In this document: piece by piece, positions 54,653 through 63,261 of the stretch
Numbering within the stretch: the first letter of the stretch is position 1
Layout: every line of letters starts with the position of its first letter
Source: Sporichthya brevicatena
Lineage (GTDB): Bacteria; Actinomycetota; Actinomycetes; Sporichthyales; Sporichthyaceae
Direction: 5' to 3'
Length of the DNA stretch: 64,000 nt
Assembly: GCF_039525035.1 (NCBI RefSeq)
Contig: NZ_BAAAHE010000001.1
Coordinates: 9,255-73,254 of the forward strand
Notes under the pieces: model-generated
Database searches by the model: none
What the model was told of the DNA's origin: nothing
What the model saw: the letters and a program-made list of their open reading frames with translations, nothing else
Made by a program: the position numbers and the translations under genes

Positions 54653-55102
54653 ATGGCCGAGATCCGGAACGGCTCCGCCGCGGCGACCACCGGCGACGGG
54701 TCGCTGCGGGAGCCGTCGCTCGGCGAGCTCGTCGCGGCGGCGAGCCAGAACGCGTCGATCCTGGTCCGCAGTGAGATCGAGCTGGCCAAGGCCGAGCTCG
54801 CGGCCGAGGCGAAGAAGGCCGCCCTCGGCGGCGGCATGTTCGGCGGGGCCGGCCTGTTCGGGTTCTTCGGGTTCATCTTCCTCTCGTTCGGCGCCGTCTA
54901 CGGCCTGGACCAGACCTCGCTCCCCCTGTGGGCCTGTTACCTGATCGTCGCCGGCGCGTACCTGCTCCTCGCGGGGATTCTGGCCGGGATCGGTCTGAAG
55001 TCGCTGAAGAAGATGGGCCCGCCCGAGCGGACGCAGCGGACGATCAAGGACACCGTCGCGACGCTGAAGAGCCGGGGCAAGAAACAGCCCGCGGACGCGT
55101 GA
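54653..55102 (+). CDS. Holin superfamily III membrane protein (Rv3669 type)
   Basis: A 149-residue protein with an amphipathic N-terminal half (SLGELVAAASQNASILVRSE, IELAKAELAAEAKKAA) and two helices (GGAGLFGFFGFIFLSFGAVYG; CYLIVAGAYLLLAGILAGIGL), the pattern of the actinobacteriophage-holin-like family. In chromosomes it is not a phage lysis gene; it corresponds to Rv3669. Its stop abuts the start of the EphE-like gene. Confidence 0.82.
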   Translation: MAEIRNGSAAATTGDGSLREPSLGELVAAASQNASILVRSEIELAKAELAAEAKKAALGGGMFGGAGLFGFFGFIFLSFGAVYGLDQTSLPLWACYLIVAGAYLLLAGILAGIGLKSLKKMGPPERTQRTIKDTVATLKSRGKKQPADA

Positions 55103-56023
55103 GTGCGCAGCGACGGCAGCAGTCCGGCCGACGTCGCCTGGGCCCTGGAGGGCCCGTGGACGCACCGTCAGATTGCTGCGAACGGCGCTCGGTTCCACGT
55201 CGCTGAGGTGGGCGAGGGGCCGCTGGTCCTCCTGCTCCACGGGTTCCCCACGTTCTGGTGGACCTGGCGGCACCAGCTCGTCGCGCTCGCCGATGCCGGG
55301 TACCGCGCCGTCGCGATGGATCTGCGCGGCTACGGCGGCAGCGACAAGACTCCGCGCGGGTACGACCCCATGACGCTGACCGGGGACGTCGCCGGTGTCG
55401 TGCAGTCCCTCGGGGAGGCCGAGGCGACGATCGTGGGTCACGGCTGGGGCGGGTTGCTCGCCTGGACGAGCGCGGTGTTCGAGCCCAAGGTCGTCAGGCG
55501 CCTCGCAGCCGTCTCGGCCCCGCACCCCCGCCGCATGCGCGCGGCTGCCCTCGACCGGCGGCAGGTGGCGGCGTCGTCCTACCTGCTCGGCTACCAGCGG
55601 CCCTGGATCCCGGAGCGGAAGCTCGTCGCCGACGACGGCGCCGCGGTCGGGGAGCTGCTGCACGCCTGGGGCGCCGCTCCGGCGTGGCCGGACGCCGAGA
55701 CCGAGCGGATCTACCGGCGGGCGATCCAGGTGCAGCCGGTCGCGCACTGCGCCTTGGAGTACCACCGGTGGGCGTTCCGCTCCCTCGCCCGCCCCGACGG
55801 GCTCCGCTACGCCCGGCGGATGCGCACCCCGATCCCCTGCCCGGTGCTGCACCTGCACGGGGCCCGGGACCCGGTGGTCCGGCCCGGCACCGCCGCCGGC
55901 TCCGGCCGCTACGTCGCCGGGCCGTACTCGTGGTCGGTCGTCCCCGAGGTCGGGCACTTCCCCCACGAGGAGGCCCCGGAGGCGGTCACCCGGCTCCTCC
56001 TGCGGTGGATGCAGGAGACCTAG
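55103..56023 (+). CDS. EphE-like alpha/beta-hydrolase lacking nucleophile
   Basis: A 306-residue alpha/beta-hydrolase of the epoxide hydrolase group (HGFPTFWWTWRHQLVALA, DLRGYGGSDK). At the nucleophile elbow the sequence is VGHGWGG, so residue 114 is Gly where Asp or Ser is required (DNA GGC). The acid (GARDPVVRP) and histidine (GHFPHEE) positions remain. It is therefore probably not a normal hydrolase, although position and overall sequence match EphE (Rv3670). GTG start directly after the previous stop. Its stop overlaps the marP stop in CTAG (56020-56023). Confidence 0.85.
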   Translation: MRSDGSSPADVAWALEGPWTHRQIAANGARFHVAEVGEGPLVLLLHGFPTFWWTWRHQLVALADAGYRAVAMDLRGYGGSDKTPRGYDPMTLTGDVAGVVQSLGEAEATIVGHGWGGLLAWTSAVFEPKVVRRLAAVSAPHPRRMRAAALDRRQVAASSYLLGYQRPWIPERKLVADDGAAVGELLHAWGAAPAWPDAETERIYRRAIQVQPVAHCALEYHRWAFRSLARPDGLRYARRMRTPIPCPVLHLHGARDPVVRPGTAAGSGRYVAGPYSWSVVPEVGHFPHEEAPEAVTRLLLRWMQET

Positions 56024-57201
56024 ACGCAGTCCCGGGTCGAGACCTTCGTGGTCGTCGCCGCGCCCTTGCGGGCGTCCTCCGCGACCTCGGCCGCGGTGAG
56101 GGCGTAGCCGGTCTGCGAGTCCTGGACGCTCTTGGCGAAGATCAGCCCGTAGACCTTGCCGTCCGGGGAGAGCAGGGGGCCGCCGGAGTTGCCGGGCTCG
56201 ATGCGGGCGAAGATCGAGAACACGTTCCGCTCGACGACGCCGGTGTTGTAGATGTCGGGCCCGCGGGCGTTGATCTCCTCGCGGATGCGGGCCTTCTCCA
56301 GGTGGTACGGGCCGTTGAGCGGGAAGCCGGCCACGACCGCCGAGTCGCGGCGCTTGCCGGTGGTGTCGAAGGTCAGCGCCGGGGCGTTGAGGCCGGGGAC
56401 GTAGATGATCGCGACGTCGCGGTCCTCGTCGAAGAGGACGACCCGGCCCTGCAGACGCGTCTCGGTGCCACCGACGGAGACGGTCGGGGCGTCGACGCCG
56501 GCCACCACGTGGGCGTTGGTCATGACGCGCTCGCGCGCGTAGACGAAGCCGGTGCCCTCCAGTGCCTTGCGGCAGGACTGCGCAGCGCCCTCGACCTTGA
56601 CGATGCTGCGCTTGACGGCGCGGATCGCGGGGGCGGCGAGCGGGCCGGAGTCCGGCTCCTCGACCGGGATGATCTTCTCGTTGTCGAACGGACCGAAGAC
56701 CTGCGTGATGCCGTTCTTGTCGAGCACCCGCGCCAGTGAGGCGTAGAGCCGGTCGGCGCTGTCGGGCATGTAGCTGTCGACGAACCGGAGGACCTCGGAC
56801 TCACGCACCTTCTGCGACAGGTCCGAGACCGGCGCGCTCGCGAGCGCGGACCCGACGAACCACGAGACGACGAGCAGCGAGACGACACCGAGCACTGCGC
56901 CGGCACCGGCGTCGATCGCATGCGCGGGATGCCAGGTCACCAGGCCGCGCAGATACGCTCCCGCGGCGGCGCCGATCAACTGACCCACCGTCGCCATCGT
57001 CAGCACGATGCCGACGGCGAAGATCGCCTGCCCGAGCTCGTCGTCGATCACCTGCACGATCTCGGGCGCCAGGAAGACGCCCAGGATGCCGCCGGCCAGG
57101 AACCCGACGAACGCCGTCAGGCCGATGATGAACCCCTGCCGATACCCCGCCGCCGCGAACGAGACACAGGCGACCAGCAGGACGACGTCGATCACGCTCA
57201 C
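56020..57201 (-). CDS. marP: Membrane serine protease MarP
   Basis: A 393-residue protein: four N-terminal helices (CvpA-like), then a trypsin-like periplasmic protease. The triad is His231 (MTNAHVVAG), Asp262 (DEDRDVAIIYV) and Ser339 (PGNSGGPL). Cys210 and Cys392 match the redox-sensitive disulfide of the mycobacterial enzyme. MarP is needed for acid resistance in M. tuberculosis (Rv3671c), cleaving peptidoglycan hydrolases. GTG 57201 overlaps the upstream Nudix gene (GTGA). Confidence 0.94.
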   Translation of the reverse strand: MSVIDVVLLVACVSFAAAGYRQGFIIGLTAFVGFLAGGILGVFLAPEIVQVIDDELGQAIFAVGIVLTMATVGQLIGAAAGAYLRGLVTWHPAHAIDAGAGAVLGVVSLLVVSWFVGSALASAPVSDLSQKVRESEVLRFVDSYMPDSADRLYASLARVLDKNGITQVFGPFDNEKIIPVEEPDSGPLAAPAIRAVKRSIVKVEGAAQSCRKALEGTGFVYARERVMTNAHVVAGVDAPTVSVGGTETRLQGRVVLFDEDRDVAIIYVPGLNAPALTFDTTGKRRDSAVVAGFPLNGPYHLEKARIREEINARGPDIYNTGVVERNVFSIFARIEPGNSGGPLLSPDGKVYGLIFAKSVQDSQTGYALTAAEVAEDARKGAATTTKVSTRDCV

Positions 57202-57848
57202 GACATCTCCTCGGCCCGGTCCCGATCCCACGGCCGCTCCCAGCCGGCCAGGTGCAGGATCCGGTCGAGGACGTAGGCGGTGAAGCCCCAGACCCGCAGG
57301 CCGTCGACGTCGAACGCCGGCGACATCCGGCCCGAGACGTGACGCACGGTGAGGCGGTTCGCGGGGTCGACGAGGTCGGCGACGCGGACCAGGTGGACCG
57401 AGGCCACCTCGGCGCGGTCCACCGGGCGCACGGGGCTCGGCTCGCGCCACCAGGCCAGCACCGGCGTCACCGCGAAGCCGCTGACCGCCAGCGAGAGCTC
57501 CGGCAGGGTCGCGAGCACCTCGACACCGCTCGGATCCAGGCCGGTCTCCTCCACGGCCTCCCGGAGCGCGGCTTCGACCGGGCCGTCGTCGGTGGGGTCG
57601 ACCGTCCCGCCCGGGAAGGCCGGTTGCCCCGCGTGGTTGCGCATGTCGGACGCGCGCCGGATCAGCAGGATGCGGATGTCCCCGGGAACGCCCTGGGAGG
57701 TGTCCTCCCAGAAGAGTAGGAGGACGGCCGAGGCGCGCTCGCCGGAGGACGGCTGCGCCGGCAGGAGGGGGCCGAAATCAGCAGGCTGGATCGTCCCGGC
57801 GAGGTCGACGAGGGGAGCCAACCACTGCGGCAGCTCGACCCTGTTCAC
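57198..57848 (-). CDS. Nudix hydrolase (CoA pyrophosphatase type)
   Basis: A 216-residue hydrolase with a complete Nudix box, FPGGTVDPTDDGPVEAALRE followed by AVEETGL, and the upstream LLIRRASDMRNHAGQPAFPGG segment typical of CoA diphosphatases. It corresponds to Rv3672c. It probably cleaves CoA derivatives. GTG 57848 follows GAGGGGAC; the longer frame is unsupported. It is coupled to marP. Confidence 0.88.
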   Translation of the reverse strand: MNRVELPQWLAPLVDLAGTIQPADFGPLLPAQPSSGERASAVLLLFWEDTSQGVPGDIRILLIRRASDMRNHAGQPAFPGGTVDPTDDGPVEAALREAVEETGLDPSGVEVLATLPELSLAVSGFAVTPVLAWWREPSPVRPVDRAEVASVHLVRVADLVDPANRLTVRHVSGRMSPAFDVDGLRVWGFTAYVLDRILHLAGWERPWDRDRAEEMS

Positions 57849-57873
57849 CCACGTCCCCTCGGACCCCGCTCCC

Positions 57874-58470
57874 TCAGGAGACCTGGAGGTGCTCCGCGAC
57901 CGCGTCCCGGACGGCGCGTGCGCTCGTGAACGCACCATAGTGGACCGCGGCAATTCTCCCCTCGGAGTTGACGAAGAGGGTGACCGGCGGGCCGGGAATC
58001 CGCAGCGGGCCGCGAACCGAACCTTTACGGTCGGCCAGTGACGGCCACGGCACTCCGTGGTACGAGAGCCACTCGCGGGACGGGGTGTCCGCGTCCTGCA
58101 CCGCGACCCCGAGGAACCGGACCCGTTCCGTCAGCTCGGCGTGGGCCTCGGTGAGGTACGGCAGCTCGGCCAGGCACGGCTTGCACCAGCTCGCCCACAC
58201 GTTGATCACCATCGGCCCGCGCAGGGACCGCAGCTTGACCGGCTCGCCGCCGCCGAGGCAGTCGAGGGTCAGATTCGGCAGCGCGGTCGGGCTCCCCGAC
58301 GGCGACGCGGCGGCCGCCGGGGCCCCCGGGACGGCCTTGTCGAGGCCCTCGCAGGTCAGGACGGGGGCGTCGGCCCCCCGGGGGCCGCTCGCACCCGTTC
58401 CGGCGTCCTCGTCGCCGCACGCGGCGAGCAGCAGCGGCGCCGTCAGGGCCGCCGCGAGCGCGCGCCTCAT
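57874..58470 (-). CDS. TlpA-like thioredoxin-fold lipoprotein
   Basis: A 198-residue lipoprotein (lipobox LLLAAC near residue 18) with a thioredoxin domain and redox motif [15 protein letters not shown]. TlpA/ResA-type proteins reduce disulfides outside the membrane, often for cytochrome c maturation. It corresponds to Rv3673c. ATG 58470 overlaps the nth stop (ATGA), so it is translated from the same message as nth. Confidence 0.9.
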   Translation of the reverse strand: MRRALAAALTAPLLLAACGDEDAGTGASGPRGADAPVLTCEGLDKAVPGAPAAAASPSGSPTALPNLTLDCLGGGEPVKLRSLRGPMVINVWASWCKPCLAELPYLTEAHAELTERVRFLGVAVQDADTPSREWLSYHGVPWPSLADRKGSVRGPLRIPGPPVTLFVNSEGRIAAVHYGAFTSARAVRDAVAEHLQVS

Positions 58471-59180
58471 CGGGGGCCCGAGGTCCGGACGAGCTTGGCC
58501 GCCTTCTCCGGATCGGTCTCGCCCTCGCCGAAGGCCGGGCACAGGGCCGCCGCCGGGCAGGCCCCGCAGGCCGGTTTCTTGGCGTGGCAGATCCGACGGC
58601 CGTGCCAGATCATCCGCTGGGAGAAGTCCGTCCAGTCCTTCTTCGGGATCAGCGCGCCGACCTCGTGCTCGACCTTGACCGGGTCGTCCTCGGTCGTGAA
58701 CCCGAAGCGGCGCGAGAGCCGGCCGAAGTGGGTGTCGACGGTGATGCCGGGGACCCCGAACGCGTTGCCGAGCACGACGTTGGCGGTCTTGCGGCCGACG
58801 CCGGGCAGGGTCACGAGGTCCTCGAGCCGGTTCGGCACCTCGCCACCGAAGCGGTCGCACAGGGCCTGTGCCATGCCCATCACCGAGTTCGTCTTCGCCC
58901 GGAAGAACCCGGTCGAGGCGACGATCGACTCCATCTCGGCGCGGTCGGCGGCGGCGTAGTCCGCAGCGGTCCGGTACTTGGCGAACAGCACCGGCGTCAC
59001 CAGGTTGACCCGGACGTCGGTGGTTTGAGCGGACAGGATCGTGGCCACGAGGAGTTCGAGCGGAGTGGTGAAGTCGAGCTCGCAGTGCGCGTCCGGGTAG
59101 GTCTCGGTGAGCACACGCGAGATCCGCCGGGCACGGCGGGTGAGGGCGAGCGGCGACTCGCCGGCGAACTTTCGTGGCAC
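58467..59180 (-). CDS. nth: Endonuclease III
   Basis: A 237-residue DNA glycosylase/AP lyase: HhH motif [20 protein letters not shown] with the catalytic Lys, the later catalytic Asp region ([13 protein letters not shown]), and the 4Fe-4S ligands C-x6-C-x2-C-x5-C in [18 protein letters not shown]. It removes oxidised pyrimidines. GTG 59180. It is divergent from crp by about 100 bp, as in M. tuberculosis (Rv3674c/Rv3676). Confidence 0.95.
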   Translation of the reverse strand: MPRKFAGESPLALTRRARRISRVLTETYPDAHCELDFTTPLELLVATILSAQTTDVRVNLVTPVLFAKYRTAADYAAADRAEMESIVASTGFFRAKTNSVMGMAQALCDRFGGEVPNRLEDLVTLPGVGRKTANVVLGNAFGVPGITVDTHFGRLSRRFGFTTEDDPVKVEHEVGALIPKKDWTDFSQRMIWHGRRICHAKKPACGACPAAALCPAFGEGETDPEKAAKLVRTSGPR

Positions 59181-59283
59181 CTCGTCAGGGTAGTTCCGGA
59201 TACTGACACCGGATCACCGAGCCGCCCACCTGCGAGAACAACCCCGTTTGCCACTACGCTGCGGGAGGAAGAGGAGGCGTGCC

Positions 59284-59958
59284 GTGGACGACATGATTCG
59301 TAAGGCGCCGCTGTTCTCGGCCCTCGACGACGAGGCCGCCGGGGCACTGCGTCGTTCGATGGCGGAGATCAACCTCGGTCGCGGCCAGGTGCTGTTCCGC
59401 GAAGGGGACGCCGGCGACAAGCTCTACGTGGTCGCCGACGGCAAGGTGAAGCTGGGCCGCACGTCGAGTGACGGCCGCGAGAACCTGCTGGCGATCCTCG
59501 GCCCGGGTGAGATGTTCGGCGAGCTCTCGCTGTTCGACCCGGGCCCCCGGACGGCCACCGCCACCGCGGTCACCGACACCCAGATCTTCGCGCTGGGGCA
59601 CACCGAGCTCACGACGTGGGTCTCCGGCCGTCCCGAGGTGGCGCTGTCGCTGCTCAAGCAGATCTCGTCGCGGCTGCGCCGCACGAACGAGGTCATCGGC
59701 GACCTGGTCTTCTCCGACGTCCCCGGCCGCGTCGCCAAGGCGCTGCTCGACCTGTCGAGCCGCTTCGGCGTCCAGTCCGACGACGGCGTCCACGTCGGCC
59801 ACGACCTCACCCAGGAGGAGCTGGCCCAGCTCGTCGGCGCCTCCCGCGAGACCGTGAACAAGGCCCTGGCCGACTTCGCCGGCCGCGGCTGGATCCGCCT
59901 CGAGGCCCGCGCGGTCGTCCTGCTCGACCTCGAGCGCCTGAGCCGCCGCGCCCGCTGA
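59284..59958 (+). CDS. crp: cAMP receptor protein-type regulator
   Basis: A 224-residue Crp: cAMP pocket FGELSLFDPGPRTATA, hinge helix, and HTH TQEELAQLVGASRETVNKALA-DF. GTG 59284 has GAGGAGG 7 bp upstream. It is the orthologue of Rv3676 and Streptomyces Crp, global regulators of carbon use and development. It ends at the third copy of the repeated palindrome. Confidence 0.95.
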   Translation: MDDMIRKAPLFSALDDEAAGALRRSMAEINLGRGQVLFREGDAGDKLYVVADGKVKLGRTSSDGRENLLAILGPGEMFGELSLFDPGPRTATATAVTDTQIFALGHTELTTWVSGRPEVALSLLKQISSRLRRTNEVIGDLVFSDVPGRVAKALLDLSSRFGVQSDDGVHVGHDLTQEELAQLVGASRETVNKALADFAGRGWIRLEARAVVLLDLERLSRRAR

Positions 59959-59986
59959 CCCGCGGACCCGCGGCGCCCCTGTCAAA

Positions 59987-60030
59987 AAAGGGTGACACCC
60001 CTTACTGCGGAGTAAGGGGTGTCACCCTTT
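59987..60030. terminator. Bidirectional terminator palindrome, copy 3
   Basis: Perfect 20-bp arms (59987-60006 and 60011-60030) with GCGG loop, A-run before and TTTCTTTT after, between convergent crp and MBL-hydrolase genes. Same core as copies 1 and 2. Confidence 0.85.
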
Positions 60031-60048
60031 CTTTTCCACCGGCCGGGG

Positions 60049-60903
60049 TCAGCGGCCGTCCGCGTAGGGGTTCGGGGGGACGGCGTCGGGGTCCTCGACG
60101 GGGACGCCGAGGAAGATCAGCTGCGCCTTGACCGACCACTCGGCGGCGGGCCAGAGGCTCCGGTCGACGTCCGCGTACACGCGCTCGACCACCTGACGCG
60201 GGGTCACGTCCCCGGCGTCGACGGCGGCGCGGACCTGTTCGAGCCGTTGCCGACGGTGCGTCAGGTAGTAGTCGATCGCGGCGACGGCGTCGGGGAGGAC
60301 CGGGCCGTGGCCGGGGTAGACGGTGTCGACGGCATCCCCCGCGAGGGCGGCGAAACGCTCCAGCGAGGCGAAGTAGTCCCGGAGGACGCCGTCGGGCGGG
60401 ATGACGACCGTCGGGCCTCGGCCGAGGACCATGTCGCCGGTGAGGATGGCGCGGTCCGCCGGGAGCAGGAACGTCATGGAGTCCGAGGTGTGGCCGGGCG
60501 TGTGGAGCACCCGGATCTCGAGGCCGTCGACCTGAATCACGTCGCCCTCCGCGAGGGAGGTGACGCCGTCCCCGAACCGGACGTCGGGGTCGGCGGCGCG
60601 GACCGGCGCTTCGGCCATCCGGGCGAACATCACCGCCCCCTCGACGTGGTCGTGATGACGGTGCGTCGCGAGGACGGCGGCGACCGACCGGCCGCCCTCG
60701 GTCGCGGCTGCGAGCACCGCGGCGAGGTGCGCCTCGTCGGCCGGACCGGGGTCGACGACGACGCTGGCGCGGGAGCCGGGCTCGGCGAGCACCCAGGTGT
60801 TGGTGCCCTCCAGCGTCATCGGGCCCGGGTTCGGGGCGAGCACGCAGCGGGCGCGGGGCGAGAGGACACCGCCGGTCCAGGGGGTGGCGAACGGGTCGGT
60901 CAC
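60049..60903 (-). CDS. MBL-fold metallo-hydrolase (Rv3677c type)
   Basis: A 284-residue metallo-beta-lactamase fold hydrolase with ATHRHHDHVEGA, HTPGHTSDSMTF, LTGDMVLGRG and YPGHGPV, giving a two-metal site. It is similar to glyoxalase II or LACTB2-type nucleases; the role is unknown. GTG 60903 is chosen, just after the Nudix gene stop; the GTG at 60939 would overlap that gene by 32 bp. Confidence 0.88.
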   Translation of the reverse strand: MTDPFATPWTGGVLSPRARCVLAPNPGPMTLEGTNTWVLAEPGSRASVVVDPGPADEAHLAAVLAAATEGGRSVAAVLATHRHHDHVEGAVMFARMAEAPVRAADPDVRFGDGVTSLAEGDVIQVDGLEIRVLHTPGHTSDSMTFLLPADRAILTGDMVLGRGPTVVIPPDGVLRDYFASLERFAALAGDAVDTVYPGHGPVLPDAVAAIDYYLTHRRQRLEQVRAAVDAGDVTPRQVVERVYADVDRSLWPAAEWSVKAQLIFLGVPVEDPDAVPPNPYADGR

Positions 60904-60907
60904 GAGC

Positions 60908-61789
60908 TCAGTCCAGGGGAGAGACGTAGTCGGCGTCACCGGGCAGGACCATGAACAGCTCGTCGTCCCGGATCACGGCGTGGGGCACCAACGGCGCGAT
61001 CTCGCGGTCGGCCGCCGCGGCCATCGCGTCGGCGACGGTGGCGTAGCGGCCGATCTCGGCGAGGCTGATCAGCGTCGGCGGCATGATCGACATGTCGCCC
61101 TCCTTCCACCGCTCGATCGCGGCGTCGGGGCGGACCCACTCGACCTGGTCGGCCTCCTCGTTGAACTCGCGTGTCACCTGCCCGGCCGGCAGCGCGGCGA
61201 CGAAGAAGCGCGTGTCGAACCGGCGCGGCTCGAACACCGGCGTCACCCAGTGCGCCCACGGCACGACGAGGTCCGCGCGGACGACGAGACCGCGTCGGGA
61301 CAGGAAGTCCGAGAACGACAGCTCGCGGTTGATCAGCGCGACGCGGTCGGCCTCCCAGTCCGGGCCCGAGGTGTCGGCGACGACGGTTTCGGCGTCGGGC
61401 CCGGCGAGCAGGACACCGGACTCCTCGAACGTCTCCCGGATCGCGGCACAGACCAGGGCCCGCGCGAGCGGCTCCGGGGCGGCGAACAGCTTGCCCCAGT
61501 GGCTCGGGTCGGGGCCGATCCACTCGACGTCGATGGACTCGTCCCGTTCGTCCACCGAGCCGCCGGGGAACACGTACTGGCCCGACGCGAACGCCATCGT
61601 CGCCTGCCGACGCAGGACGTAGACCTCCACGCCGGCGGCCGTGTCCCGCAGCAGGAGAACGGTCGCGGCGTCGCGGGCCGGGGCCATCTCGGTGCGGCCC
61701 TCCCACAGGTCCTCGACCTGGGCGACCCGCTTGAGCGGCAACTTGCGGGTCCCGAGGAGAGCGCGGAACTCAGGCGGGACGACGGTCAT
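60908..61789 (-). CDS. Nudix hydrolase with split Nudix box (NUDT19-like)
   Basis: A 293-residue hydrolase. The Nudix box begins FPGGSVDERDES and resumes ~30 residues later with AAIRETFEESGVLL, an insertion typical of the NUDT19 (CoA diphosphatase) group. The upstream LLLRDTAAGVEVYVLRRQATM segment fits. It is separate from the Nudix gene near marP. It is probably co-transcribed with the MBL gene. The substrate is likely a CoA ester; this is family inference. Confidence 0.87.
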   Translation of the reverse strand: MTVVPPEFRALLGTRKLPLKRVAQVEDLWEGRTEMAPARDAATVLLLRDTAAGVEVYVLRRQATMAFASGQYVFPGGSVDERDESIDVEWIGPDPSHWGKLFAAPEPLARALVCAAIRETFEESGVLLAGPDAETVVADTSGPDWEADRVALINRELSFSDFLSRRGLVVRADLVVPWAHWVTPVFEPRRFDTRFFVAALPAGQVTREFNEEADQVEWVRPDAAIERWKEGDMSIMPPTLISLAEIGRYATVADAMAAAADREIAPLVPHAVIRDDELFMVLPGDADYVSPLD

Positions 61790-61812
61790 CCCGAGATGTT
61801 ACGCGGGGCCGA

Positions 61813-63096
61813 TCAGGCCGCCGGGCCGTGGCCGGTGATCGGGCAGACGCCCTGCTCGGCGGCGAGGCGCCGGGCCTCGGTCTGCCGGGCGACGGGGCAC
61901 CCCGCACCCCGCGGCACGAAGGCCGGTGTCCGCTCGGTCGTGTCGTAGTACCGGTGGAAGACCCCGGTCGCGGAGCCCGACATCGGCGGCACGAGCCAGG
62001 ACCAGTCACCGGGCACCGAGCGACCGGCCTTCTCCTCACGCTCGAGGTGCATGAGGAAGCGCTCGGACTCGGTGTGGTGGTCGGTGATCGTCACGTCGGC
62101 CATCGTGAAGCTGTGCAGCACCGCGACGTTGAGCTCGAGCAGCGCGCGGTCCTTCCACAGCGTCCGCTCGGTCGAGGTGTCGAGGCCGAGGCGGCGGGCG
62201 ATGCCCGGCAGCAGGTCGTACCGGTCGGTGTCGCCGAAGTTCCGTGACCCGATCTCGGTCCCGAGGTACCAGCCGTTGAACGGCGCGGCGGTGTAGGTGA
62301 TGCCACCGATCCGCAGGTCCATGTTCGAGATCGCCGGGACGGCGTGCCAGCGCAGCCCGAGCTCGGCGAACCACGCGTGCTGCGGGTGCTCGATCGGCAC
62401 CTCGAGGATCGCGTCGCGCGGGATCTCGAAGACGTGCGGCGGGCCGGTCGGGCCGTCGATCACCAGCGGCAGGATGTCGAACGCGCTGCCCTCACCGAGC
62501 CAGCCGAAGCGCTCGACGGCGCGCGTGAACTCGACCTGGGCCGGGTCACCGATGACCGAACCGTCGACGGCGCGGTAACCGGCGTACCGGATCATCTGGT
62601 CGTTGCGGATGCGGACGCCGCGCCGGCCCGGGGCGGGTGGGGCGAAGATCGTGATCGTCGGGCGGATCTTGCCGCCGTTGGTCGCGAGCTGCAGGTGCTC
62701 GATGCACTCGGAGAAGACCTCGTACGGGTCGGTGACGTCGCGCCGGTCCCGGACGACGAGGCTCTTCCAGTAGAGGCGGCCGATGCAGCGACTGCTGTTG
62801 CGCCAGGCCACCCGCGCACCGAAGGCGAGCTCGTCCTCGGTGTGGGCGTAGGTGCCGTAGCGGTTCAGCTCGTCGGCGACCTCGACCATCCGCCGGTGCA
62901 GCGAGCCCGGGGCGTCCGGGTTCTCCGCGTAGTACTGGCGGAAGAAGTCGTGCGCCTCATGGATGTCGACGCCCGGGAAGTCGTCCTCGACCCCGCGCGC
63001 GCCCGTCGGCGTCTCCTGCTCCGGGATCACCGGGTTGCGGAACAGCCGGGAGATCCGCGGCATCCCGCGACGGTCCTGATCCGCAGTCAGCGACAT
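61813..63096 (-). CDS. nos: Bacterial nitric oxide synthase oxygenase
   Basis: A 427-residue NOS oxygenase domain without reductase: heme-ligand Cys104 in RNSSRCIGRLYWKSL, arginine-binding Glu281 in FNGWYLGTEIG, and HVFEIPRDAILEVPIEHP and TDHHTESERFLMH. It makes NO from L-arginine using electrons from a separate reductase. It is longer than usual bacterial NOS; after the last conserved segment it has an extra ~30 residues with two Cys-Pro motifs (Cys400, Cys418). ATG 63096 is used; a TTG six codons upstream is possible. The ribosome site is weak. Confidence 0.95.
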   Translation of the reverse strand: MSLTADQDRRGMPRISRLFRNPVIPEQETPTGARGVEDDFPGVDIHEAHDFFRQYYAENPDAPGSLHRRMVEVADELNRYGTYAHTEDELAFGARVAWRNSSRCIGRLYWKSLVVRDRRDVTDPYEVFSECIEHLQLATNGGKIRPTITIFAPPAPGRRGVRIRNDQMIRYAGYRAVDGSVIGDPAQVEFTRAVERFGWLGEGSAFDILPLVIDGPTGPPHVFEIPRDAILEVPIEHPQHAWFAELGLRWHAVPAISNMDLRIGGITYTAAPFNGWYLGTEIGSRNFGDTDRYDLLPGIARRLGLDTSTERTLWKDRALLELNVAVLHSFTMADVTITDHHTESERFLMHLEREEKAGRSVPGDWSWLVPPMSGSATGVFHRYYDTTERTPAFVPRGAGCPVARQTEARRLAAEQGVCPITGHGPAA

Positions 63097-63261
63097 AGGG
63101 CGAAACCTGGCCAATCGGGCATGCAGCGACGCCGTTGCCGACGCCCTGGGTGTCTTCAGTGCCCAGGTATGACGCCACCCGTCGGGGGGTGGTTCCGCCC
63201 CTCGGAAGGGTCGCCCGACGCATCCACCGTTCGGCGGAGAGCTACCGGCCCAAGCCGGACA

